From Allopontixanthobacter confluentis (GTDB taxonomy: Bacteria > Pseudomonadota > Alphaproteobacteria > Sphingomonadales > Sphingomonadaceae), in NCBI RefSeq assembly GCF_009827615.1, contig NZ_WTYU01000001.1:703001-767000 (forward strand): a stretch of 64,000 nt of DNA. The letters are read 5' to 3'. Positions within the stretch are counted from its first letter, which is position 1. Each line of letters starts with the position of its first letter. The translations under genes and the position numbers were made by a program. Shown one piece after another: positions 17,921-24,698 of this stretch. A model generated the notes under the pieces. That model saw nothing but the letters and a program-made list of their open reading frames with translations. It was not told the origin of the DNA and did not search any database.

Positions 17921-17986
17921 CGACCCGTGTGAACCGGCGGATGGCCTGGCCAGACCATGTTAACCATCCGCCGGTCGCACGGTTCG
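17921..17986 (+). terminator. Long hairpin downstream of lon (no U tract)
   Basis: A perfect 12-bp inverted repeat (ACCGGCGGATGG at 17933-17944, CCATCCGCCGGT at 17964-17975) is extended by a second outer stem of about 9 bp (17921-17929 with 17978-17986, one mismatch). It starts 24 bases after the lon stop. No T run follows, so it may stabilise the mRNA 3' end or assist Rho rather than act as an intrinsic terminator. Confidence 0.5.
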
Positions 17987-18039
17987 TCGCAAATCACGAA
18001 AATATATAGCAATCCGACCAATTTCCGCGTGAATTGCCT

Positions 18040-18068
18040 TTGACACAGCCTGCAAAAATCCCTTCAAT
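18040..18068 (+). promoter_or_regulatory. Candidate sigma-70 promoter of hup
   Basis: TTGACA at 18040-18045 is a consensus -35 element; 17 bases on, TTCAAT at 18063-18068 is an acceptable -10. The HU gene starts 63 bases downstream. The -35 match is strong and the -10 weak, as is common in alphaproteobacteria. Confidence 0.45.
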
Positions 18069-18130
18069 CGCGCGCTGTCGAAGAGGCGATTCACCGAATT
18101 CGTTTCAGTAGGTAAATAGGGGTTTCAAGA

Positions 18131-18403
18131 ATGAACAAAAACGATCTGATCAGCGCAGTTGCAGATTCCAGCGGCTTGTCGAAAAGCGACGCATCCAGCG
18201 CGGTTGAAGGTGTATTCGACGCAATCACCAAATCGCTTTCGGGCGGTGATGAAGTGCGCCTCGTCGGGTTCGGCACTTTTTCTGTTGCCAAGCGCAAGGC
18301 TTCTACCGGTCGCAACCCGCGCACTGGCGAACCCATGACCATCAAGGCATCCAACCAGCCAAAGTTCAAGGCAGGCAAGGGCCTCAAGGACGCCGTTAAC
18401 TAA
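18131..18403 (+). CDS. hup: HU family DNA-binding protein
   Basis: A 90-residue histone-like protein: MNKNDLISAVADSSGLSK at the start, VEGVFDAITKSLSGGDEVRLVGFGTF in the core, and the DNA-clamping arm RKASTGRNPRTGEPM near 55-69 with the intercalating proline motif. HU dimers bend and compact DNA. It has its own promoter region and a strong bidirectional terminator downstream. The lon-hup order is conserved in many proteobacteria. Confidence 0.96.
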   Translation: MNKNDLISAVADSSGLSKSDASSAVEGVFDAITKSLSGGDEVRLVGFGTFSVAKRKASTGRNPRTGEPMTIKASNQPKFKAGKGLKDAVN

Positions 18404-18447
18404 GACAGCGCCTTTCTGGCTGCACGCCTCGCAGCCTTGAAAATATA

Positions 18448-18485
18448 AACGCCGCGCTTGCCCCAGGGGTAGGCGCGGCGTTTTA
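18448..18485 (+). terminator. Intrinsic terminator after hup (likely bidirectional)
   Basis: AACGCCGCGC at 18448-18457 pairs with GCGCGGCGTT at 18473-18482, and a T run follows. The left flank is A-rich, so the reverse orientation also works. It separates convergent hup and the lipoprotein gene. Confidence 0.85.
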
Positions 18486-18519
18486 TGTGTCAGCTTGTGC
18501 GGCTCGCCAAAATGGCCGG

Positions 18520-19398
18520 TCAGTTGGTCAGCCTGATCAGCGCGGTGGGAGCGACCTGCGTGCGCTTGTTGATCTGCCACTCCAGTACCTGGCCCGCTGT
18601 GCTGGCTGCTGGCCCTTCATCGGTATTGTTGGCCAATATCTGGCCATCAGTCACGATTTTGAACGAGCCTTCCAGTTCCGGGAAAACAGGCAGGCTTTCG
18701 CCATCTGCTTCCGCAGTTTCCGCAGTGGCCGCAAACATGCCCGCCATGCCTGCCATCATGCCTTGAAACGGGTTGCCGCCTGATTGCGCGGAAAAGCCGG
18801 GCGCATCCACGCGGACAGTGCCGCCTTCACGATTGGCCACCAGCACAAAGAAGTTGGACATTGGAAAGCGCTCGATGGTCGGGAACAGGAAATCGTGGTC
18901 CAATCGGCCCGCTATCGCAAAACTCACGACGAACAGGCCGTCGCCCTTATAGTCAACCTTGTTCCAACCCTTCTGGCGGCGCAGACGCTCCGCCAGTTCC
19001 GTGGCCGCTTCGGGGTCTGCCGGATCAATGCCGCCCAACATTGCACGCAGCATTTCGGCATCTTTCTGCTGCTTCTGCTGACGGGCTGAATATTGGCTTT
19101 TCTGCACGGCGATTTCATCGCTGGTACATTCGCGCTCCTCAAATTCATCGTCGGAATAGCAGGGCTGCTGGATGTAGGCAGAGCCGGAGTTTTCCGCTTG
19201 ATTGCCCATCTCCGCCAGCTTGCTCAAGGCGAGCAGGTAAATCTCGCCATCATAGGAATAGCTGAAGGTGCCGCCATTCCTGAGATGAAGTTCGGACGTG
19301 AATTTTCCGGGGGACAGCAGGCATCCGGTCAGAACCATGGCCAAAGCCGCCACCAACCCTGCGGTAAGCGCCCGTTTCCTGAGCATTCCAGATTGCAT
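18520..19398 (-). CDS. Putative lipoprotein of unknown function
   Basis: A protein of about 292 residues with a lipoprotein signal: positively charged start, hydrophobic run, and lipobox LTGC near residues 21-24. The mature part has a Gln/Lys-rich helical stretch (SARQQKQQKDAEMLRAM), a mixed alpha/beta region, and a Met/Gly-rich patch (FQGMMAGMAGMF). I do not recognise a named family. The start is uncertain (ATG 19398 or 19386). It follows rlmB by 25 bases on the same strand and is probably cotranscribed. Confidence 0.7.
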   Translation of the reverse strand: MQSGMLRKRALTAGLVAALAMVLTGCLLSPGKFTSELHLRNGGTFSYSYDGEIYLLALSKLAEMGNQAENSGSAYIQQPCYSDDEFEERECTSDEIAVQKSQYSARQQKQQKDAEMLRAMLGGIDPADPEAATELAERLRRQKGWNKVDYKGDGLFVVSFAIAGRLDHDFLFPTIERFPMSNFFVLVANREGGTVRVDAPGFSAQSGGNPFQGMMAGMAGMFAATAETAEADGESLPVFPELEGSFKIVTDGQILANNTDEGPAASTAGQVLEWQINKRTQVAPTALIRLTN

Positions 19399-19423
19399 TG
19401 CCTTGCCCCCCCGTTTGCAGTCT

Positions 19424-20224
19424 CTATTCCGGACGTGTTGCCACCGCATACAGCGCGATGGCTGCGGCATTGGACACATTCAGGCTTTCAATCGCTTCGC
19501 CAATGGGCAAACGCGCAAGCGCATCACAATGGCCGGCGATATTCTGGCGCATACCTTCGCCTTCTGCGCCCAGCACCAGCGCCACACGCCCGGTTGGCAA
19601 TGCTTCTGCCAGCGTGGCTTCCGTGGCGCCGGTCAGGCCGATGCGCCAATAGCCAGCATCGGCCATCTGTTCCAGCGCGCGGGCAAGGTTCACCACCCGC
19701 ACCCACGGCACCACTTCTAGTGCGCCGGATGCGGATTTTGCGACCACCCCTGATTCGGGCGGGGCGTGCCGGTCCTGCGTCACGATGGCGGCGGCACCAA
19801 ATGCGGCAGCTGATCGCAGAATCGCGCCCACATTGTGCGGATCGGTAACCTGATCCAGCACCACGATGGGCCGATCCCCACCCTGTTCGATAATTTCATC
19901 AAGATGCACATCTTCAAGCGGCGCGCATTCAAGCACCAGTCCCTGATGCGGCGTATCGCGCGTAACCAGCCGCGCAAGATCAACCCCCTGGGCGTATTCC
20001 ACAGGAAAACCTTCAGGCAGTTCGCCATCTAGTTCTGCAATGGCTTCACGGGTCGCCCACAGCTTCTTGTGCGACCTCTCCGGGTTCTTGAGCGCCGCTT
20101 CGACGGCGTGATGGCCCCACAGGCGCACCTGGCCCGTGCTGGCGCGTCCGCTGCCGCGTCCACCCTGCATCCGGCCCGCGCGTCCACGCAATGCTCGTTT
20201 TCGGTCTGGCTTATGGTCGGCCAT
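19424..20224 (-). CDS. rlmB: 23S rRNA 2'-O-ribose methyltransferase, TrmH/RlmB family
   Basis: A 266-residue SPOUT methyltransferase. A basic N-terminal extension (about 30 residues) leads into the substrate-binding domain (LWGHHAVEAALKNPER). The catalytic knot has motif 1 LDQVTDPHNVGAILRSAAAFG near 123-143, motif 2 LVLGAEGEGMRQ and motif 3 SLNVSNAAAIALY. RlmB methylates G2251 of 23S rRNA; closely related TrmH-family targets cannot be excluded. AGGAG precedes the ATG by about 10 bases. Confidence 0.9.
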   Translation of the reverse strand: MADHKPDRKRALRGRAGRMQGGRGSGRASTGQVRLWGHHAVEAALKNPERSHKKLWATREAIAELDGELPEGFPVEYAQGVDLARLVTRDTPHQGLVLECAPLEDVHLDEIIEQGGDRPIVVLDQVTDPHNVGAILRSAAAFGAAAIVTQDRHAPPESGVVAKSASGALEVVPWVRVVNLARALEQMADAGYWRIGLTGATEATLAEALPTGRVALVLGAEGEGMRQNIAGHCDALARLPIGEAIESLNVSNAAAIALYAVATRPE

Positions 20225-20403
20225 TGATCTGAAACTCCTAGAAATGCAGCTTGGTGTGGCCCCATGCCAGTAGCCCCATTGACAGGCAAGCGCAGCTTCG
20301 CCATTGGGGCGCCTCTCGGCCTGATGGTCCCGGCAACGGGGCTGCCTATTTTGCGAGGTTACCCGTTCTCATCCGAGTTCGGATTTCCCTGCGGCAAGTT
20401 AGT

Positions 20404-20489
20404 GGACAGGTGGCCGAGTGGTTAAAGGCAGCAGACTGTAAATCTGCCCGCGCAAGCGTACGCTGGTTCGAATCCAGCCCTGTCCACCA
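20404..20489 (+). tRNA. tRNA-Tyr (anticodon GTA)
   Basis: Acceptor GGACAGG (20404-20410) pairs with CCTGTCC (20479-20485), followed by A73 and an encoded CCA (20487-20489). The anticodon arm reads GCAGA-CTGTAAA-TCTGC, giving GTA for tyrosine. A long variable arm identifies a class II tRNA, and the T arm GCTGG-TTCGAAT-CCAGC is intact. Confidence 0.97.
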
Positions 20490-20532
20490 CTTGCATTGAT
20501 GCCCGGTCAGGGCAGTCACACCAGAATTATTG

Positions 20533-20880
20533 TCAGCCTATCGTGGCGAATCGTGCTGCGCTGGATGTGGGCGGTTTTTTGCTGCCAGGCTGCGGGCCAT
20601 CGGTTGATTTTGCGGCTGGTCGAAGCTGGTCCAGAAAATTTATCAGCGGTTCGAGCTGCTGCGTATTGATGGCGTAATAAACGAGTTTGGCCTCGCGTCT
20701 GGTCTGCACCAGATCTGCCTTGCGCAAATATGCCAGTTGCTGTGACAGCGCGGGCTGGCCGATCCTGCTGATCGCCTCAATCTCACCGACATTTTTTTCG
20801 CCGTCTCTGATAGCCAGCAGAATGGCGTAACGCAGCGGGTGGGCAATGGCGCGCAATTGTTCGAGCGCAGGCTCTGTCAT
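20533..20880 (-). CDS. ArsR/SmtB-family repressor lacking cysteines
   Basis: A 115-residue winged helix-turn-helix protein: IAHPLRYAILLAI near 12-24, recognition region QPALSQQLAYLRKADLVQTRR near 42-62, wing with AKLVYYAI. The fold and the neighbours resemble the sulfide-sensing BigR/SqrR repressors. Those sense persulfides through two cysteines, yet no Cys occurs anywhere in this protein, so sensing must differ. Its ATG overlaps the TGA of the peroxiredoxin gene (20877-20880). It probably controls the divergent promoter at 21553-21573. Confidence 0.88.
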   Translation of the reverse strand: MTEPALEQLRAIAHPLRYAILLAIRDGEKNVGEIEAISRIGQPALSQQLAYLRKADLVQTRREAKLVYYAINTQQLEPLINFLDQLRPAAKSTDGPQPGSKKPPTSSAARFATIG

Positions 20881-21515
20881 GGCGTATCCCCGGATGAAAA
20901 GAACCAGTCAGATGGGTTTTTGGCAGACAGGACACTATCCAGCGTGGGTTGAGCGGGCAGCAGCATCTCCTGCCCGGGCTGCCAGTTTGCCGGCGCGAGC
21001 GCGCCATTGGCGTCCACCGCCTGCAATGCCTGCAGGGTCCGCAACATTTCATCGACCGAGCGGCCCACCGTGGCGGGGTAGCAATGGGTTGCCCGCACAA
21101 TCCCGTCAGGATCGATAAAAAAGGTCGTGCGCATTGTCGCGCTGTCAGCCGCGTCATTCGACACCATGCCATACGCACTGCCGATCACCAGCGTGGGGTC
21201 TTCCACGATCGGAAAACGCACTTCGACATCGAACCGGTCACGAATGGCGCGAATCCAGGCAAAATGTGAAAACAGGCTGTCGACTGACAAGGCAACCAGC
21301 TGGCAGTTCAATTGTGCAAACTGCTTTTGGGCACTGGCCAGCGCTACAAATTCGCTGGTGCAAACAGGGGTGAAGTCTGCCGGATGCGAAAACAGCAGCA
21401 GCCATTTTCCGCGATAGTCAGTCAGGGCAATGTCCCCCGCTGTGCTGCGCGCAGAAAAACCGGGGGCGCGATCACCAATTCGAAGATTGGGCGCAGGAAG
21501 GGTGGTGTTGTCCAT
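20877..21515 (-). CDS. 1-Cys peroxiredoxin (Prx6 type)
   Basis: A 212-residue thiol peroxidase with the peroxidatic Cys52 in HPADFTPVCTSE, preceded by an AhpC/TSA domain start (LRIGDRAPGFSA) and followed by a Prx6-type C-terminal domain. No resolving Cys at the 2-Cys position is seen, although Cys71 and another Cys near 145 occur. It reduces peroxides and possibly per- or polysulfides. ATG 21515 has no close Shine-Dalgarno, whereas AAGGAG lies 6 bases before an in-frame TTG at 21524, so translation may start there. It is cotranscribed with the ArsR gene. Confidence 0.85.
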   Translation of the reverse strand: MDNTTLPAPNLRIGDRAPGFSARSTAGDIALTDYRGKWLLLFSHPADFTPVCTSEFVALASAQKQFAQLNCQLVALSVDSLFSHFAWIRAIRDRFDVEVRFPIVEDPTLVIGSAYGMVSNDAADSATMRTTFFIDPDGIVRATHCYPATVGRSVDEMLRTLQALQAVDANGALAPANWQPGQEMLLPAQPTLDSVLSAKNPSDWFFSSGDTP

Positions 21516-21552
21516 AGCGTGCAACTCTAACTCCTTGACTCCCGGATAGCAA

Positions 21553-21573
21553 TACATATACATATTATGTGTA
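21553..21573. promoter_or_regulatory. Candidate ArsR operator: AT-rich inverted repeat
   Basis: TACATATA (21553-21560) and TATGTGTA (21566-21573) form an 8-5-8 imperfect dyad with one mismatch, between the divergent peroxiredoxin and persulfide dioxygenase genes. AT-rich dyads over promoter -10 regions are typical for BigR-like ArsR repressors. This assignment is inference from position and shape. Confidence 0.45.
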
Positions 21574-21592
21574 AATGAATTGGAAATTGAAA

Positions 21593-22531
21593 ATGCATGT
21601 CGACCCAACCAACGATCCCGTTGCCAATGCCGCAAAACTGATTGACACCGCTGCGTCAGACCATGCCTTGCGGCCAAGCATTGCCGGTTTTTTTGACGAG
21701 GCTACCAATACGGTCAGCTATGTCGTTCATGATCCCGTGTCGATGGAAGCGGCCATCATCGATTCCGTGCTCGATTACGAGGCGGCATCAGGGAGAACGT
21801 CATTTGGCTCTGCTGAACGCATAATCGAATATGTCACTTCTAAAAATTTGAAAGTGACATGGTTGATTGAAACCCATGCTCATGCCGATCATTTGTCCGC
21901 CGCTCCGTTCCTGCAGGAAGAACTGGGCGGAAAGCTGGCAATTGGCGAGGGCATTATCCGGGTGCAGGAAGTGTTCGGCAAATTGTTCAATGCGGGCAGT
22001 GATTTTGAACGCGATGGATCGCAGTTTGATCATCTGTTTACAGATGGCGAAACGTTCAGGCTTGGCGAATTGGAAGGCATTGCCTTGCATGTTCCGGGAC
22101 ATACGCCGGCTGACATGGCCTATATCATCGGTGATGCAGCCTTTGTTGGCGATACGATCTTCATGCCGGATTTCGGCACTGCCCGCGCTGATTTTCCTGG
22201 AGGCGATGCGCGTCAGCTGTTTCAGTCAATCCGCCGCCTGCTGTCGCTTCCGCGCGAAACGCGGCTGTTCCTGTGCCATGATTACAAGGCGCCGGGGCGC
22301 GATGATTATGCGTGGGAAACCACTGTCGGGCAGCAGCGCGATGCCAATGTGCATGTGCGCGACGGGGTGAGCGAAGATGAATTCGTCGCAATGCGAACCG
22401 AACGTGACCGGGTGCTGGCAATGCCAAACCTGATCATGCCGTCGGTTCAGGTAAATATACGTGGTGGCAGATTGCCCGAACCGGAGGATAATGGCGTGAG
22501 TTACATCAAGATTCCGGTGAATGCTGTATGA
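21593..22531 (+). CDS. ETHE1/Blh-type metallo-beta-lactamase fold persulfide dioxygenase
   Basis: A protein of about 312 residues with the metal-binding motif THAHADH at 94-100, then GHTPADMAY and FVGDTIFMPDFGTARADFPGG downstream, and HDY near the end of the fold. This is the pattern of iron-dependent persulfide dioxygenases (ETHE1, Blh), which oxidise glutathione persulfide to sulfite. No N-terminal rhodanese/DUF442 domain is attached, unlike longer Blh proteins. Start 21593 (MHVDP) keeps the putative operator outside the gene; ATG 21575 is in frame. The stop overlaps the next gene. Confidence 0.85.
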   Translation: MHVDPTNDPVANAAKLIDTAASDHALRPSIAGFFDEATNTVSYVVHDPVSMEAAIIDSVLDYEAASGRTSFGSAERIIEYVTSKNLKVTWLIETHAHADHLSAAPFLQEELGGKLAIGEGIIRVQEVFGKLFNAGSDFERDGSQFDHLFTDGETFRLGELEGIALHVPGHTPADMAYIIGDAAFVGDTIFMPDFGTARADFPGGDARQLFQSIRRLLSLPRETRLFLCHDYKAPGRDDYAWETTVGQQRDANVHVRDGVSEDEFVAMRTERDRVLAMPNLIMPSVQVNIRGGRLPEPEDNGVSYIKIPVNAV

Positions 22532-22977
22532 TCATACCAGGTTTTCCAGGCGCTGCGCCCGTTGAAGGGCTGGCCGGCGGACTTCTCATCGGGCTTGCGG
22601 CAGCAATCATGTTGCTGGGGGCAGGGCGGATAGCTGGCGTCAGCGGCATGGCTGCACGTGCAGTCGGCCTGTCCAAAGGCGGGACACCATGGCCAATGGC
22701 GGCCTTGTTTGTCGGCGGACTGGCGCTGGGCGCGGCATTGTTCACAATGCTGAACGGGCCAGTGGAAGCGACCTATCCGCCATCGGCCGGATGGCTGGTG
22801 GCGGGCGGTCTCATCGTTGGTTTCGGCACGCGCATGGGCAGCGGTTGTACCAGTGGCCACGGTGTTTGCGGCATGTCCCGGCTAAGCCCGCGATCCCTTT
22901 TGGCGACTATAACTTTCATCGGTTCGGGAATGGCGACGGTTGCCATCATCAACGCATTGGGCGGAGGCTGGTCATGA
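22528..22977 (+). CDS. YeeE/YedE-type (DUF395) sulfur transporter, first half-protein (PmpA-like)
   Basis: A 149-residue membrane protein with about four hydrophobic segments and the signature GFGTRMGSGCTSGHGVCGMSR near 98-118, carrying the two cysteines used in thiosulfate or sulfane-sulfur passage. It pairs with the next gene: YeeE family members are either fused or split in two as here. Its ATG overlaps the dioxygenase stop by 4 bases, and its own TGA overlaps the next ATG by 4 bases, so the trio is translationally coupled. Confidence 0.88.
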   Translation: MIIPGFPGAAPVEGLAGGLLIGLAAAIMLLGAGRIAGVSGMAARAVGLSKGGTPWPMAALFVGGLALGAALFTMLNGPVEATYPPSAGWLVAGGLIVGFGTRMGSGCTSGHGVCGMSRLSPRSLLATITFIGSGMATVAIINALGGGWS

Positions 22978-23390
22978 AGCGAGCGATAGTGGCCCTTATT
23001 TCCGGCACTGTTTTCGGGTTTGGTCTTGCTCTGTCAGGCATGATGGATCCGCTGCGTGTGCGCGGGTTTCTTGATATTGCGGGGAATTGGGACCCGACAC
23101 TGGCATTTGTCATGGGCGGCGCTTTGGTCGTCATGGCGGCGGCGTGGCAGATCCAGAAACGGATGCATGTTCCGCTGGTGTGTGATGAATTTTCGCTGCC
23201 CGGAACAAAGCTGATTGATCACAAGCTGATCAGCGGATCGGTGCTGTTCGGCATTGGCTGGGGCATTGCTGGGCTGTGTCCCGGGCCAGCCATTGCATCG
23301 CTGGCCACCAGTATTGTTCCGGCAGGCATTTTCGTTGTTTCGATGGTGGCGGGCATGGGTGCGTTCCGCCTGGTTGAAAGCAGACTGTAA
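22974..23390 (+). CDS. YeeE/YedE-type sulfur transporter, second half-protein (DUF6691, PmpB-like)
   Basis: A 138-residue membrane protein: FGFGLALSGMMDPLRVRGFLDI near 15-36, and GIGWGIAGLCPGPAIASL near 98-115 with the conserved Cys. It is the complementary half of the DUF395 transporter and is thought to carry a sulfur species across the inner membrane. The 4-base overlap with the upstream half supports joint production. A 78-base gap separates it from sqr. Confidence 0.88.
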   Translation: MKRAIVALISGTVFGFGLALSGMMDPLRVRGFLDIAGNWDPTLAFVMGGALVVMAAAWQIQKRMHVPLVCDEFSLPGTKLIDHKLISGSVLFGIGWGIAGLCPGPAIASLATSIVPAGIFVVSMVAGMGAFRLVESRL

Positions 23391-23468
23391 CCGGCATCGC
23401 GAAAGCTTGCGGCGGCGGATTACGAGAGCTTGGCCAGTCACTCGCATGATTTTTGAAGGGATCCGTTG

Positions 23469-24698
23469 ATGAGCGAAGTCAAACATCACCAGATTGTGAT
23501 CATTGGCGGCGGCGCGGGCGGTATTGCCGTTGCTGCCTCCCTTCTCAAACGCCGGCCAAAGCTGGACATCGTTATTGTGGAGCCGCGTGACGAGCATTTT
23601 TATCAGCCTGGCTGGACGATGGTGGGCGCAGGCGTCTTCAACGCGCCGGTCACCCGCCGCACCATGGCCAGTGTGATGCCTGATGGTGTCAGCTGGATCA
23701 GGCAGTCAGCCACATCTTTCGATCCTGACAACAATGCCGTCATGCTGGAAGATGGCACTGCCGTTGAATATACGCTGCTGATCGTGGCGCCGGGCATAAA
23801 ACTTGACTGGGCGCAGATCAAAGGTCTGGAAGAAACGCTTGGGCATAATGGCGTTACATCCAATTATCGTTATGATCTGGCACCTTACACTTATGAGCTG
23901 GTATCGGGTCTGAAAGAAGGCCGGGCCATTTTCACCCAGCCGCCCATGCCGATAAAATGCGCTGGCGCACCGCAAAAGGCCATGTACCTGTCATGTGATG
24001 TGTGGCGCAGCGCAGGTGTGCTGCCCAATATCGATGTCGAATTCTGTAATGCCGGCGGCGTGCTATTCGGGGTGGAGGCCTATGTTCCGGTCTTGATGGA
24101 ATATGTTGACCGCTATGGCATCAAGCTGAAGCTTGGTTCGCGCCTTGTCGCCGTGGATGGCCCCAACCAGTCGGCCACTTTCGAAACAGCAGAGGGCACA
24201 GTGACACGGCAGTTCGATATGCTCCATGTCGTGCCGCCACAAGTCGCGCCTGATTTCATCCGCGAAAGCCCGCTGGCCAATGCGGCCGGTTTTGTCGATG
24301 TCGATGATCTGACGTTGCGCCACAATAGATATGCCAACATTTTTGCGCTGGGCGATGCTGGCGGGATGCCAAATGCCAAGACCGCGGCCGCGGTGCGCAA
24401 ACAAGCACCGATTGTGGCGGTCAATGCGCTGGCCGTGCTGGATGGCGCGGGGCCTGTGTCAGATTATGATGGCTATGGATCGTGTCCGCTGACGGTGGAG
24501 CGCGGCAAGGTCGTGCTGGCCGAATTCGGCTATGGCGGAAAATTGCTGCCCAGCTTCCCCAAATGGCTGATCGACGGCACCCGGCCGCGCCGGCTGGCAT
24601 GGCTGCTGAAAACGGAAGTTTTGCCGTGGGTGTACTGGAACGGGATGCTGAAAGGCCGCGAATGGCTCGTATCGCCAGTCAGGAACCATGAAGCGTGA
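23469..24698 (+). CDS. sqr: Sulfide:quinone oxidoreductase, type II
   Basis: A 409-residue FAD flavoprotein. The dinucleotide fold IIGGGAGGIAVAASL lies at 11-25. Redox cysteines are Cys164 in PIKCAGAPQKAMYL and Cys339 in GYGSCP, the pattern of type II SQR shared with mitochondrial SQRDL. A second FAD motif, IFALGDAGGMPNAKTAAAVR, lies near 291-310. It oxidises sulfide to persulfide and reduces ubiquinone at the membrane. It supplies the substrate of the upstream dioxygenase and electrons to the downstream bd oxidase. ATG 23469 has AAGGGA about 9 bases before it. Confidence 0.93.
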   Translation: MSEVKHHQIVIIGGGAGGIAVAASLLKRRPKLDIVIVEPRDEHFYQPGWTMVGAGVFNAPVTRRTMASVMPDGVSWIRQSATSFDPDNNAVMLEDGTAVEYTLLIVAPGIKLDWAQIKGLEETLGHNGVTSNYRYDLAPYTYELVSGLKEGRAIFTQPPMPIKCAGAPQKAMYLSCDVWRSAGVLPNIDVEFCNAGGVLFGVEAYVPVLMEYVDRYGIKLKLGSRLVAVDGPNQSATFETAEGTVTRQFDMLHVVPPQVAPDFIRESPLANAAGFVDVDDLTLRHNRYANIFALGDAGGMPNAKTAAAVRKQAPIVAVNALAVLDGAGPVSDYDGYGSCPLTVERGKVVLAEFGYGGKLLPSFPKWLIDGTRPRRLAWLLKTEVLPWVYWNGMLKGREWLVSPVRNHEA

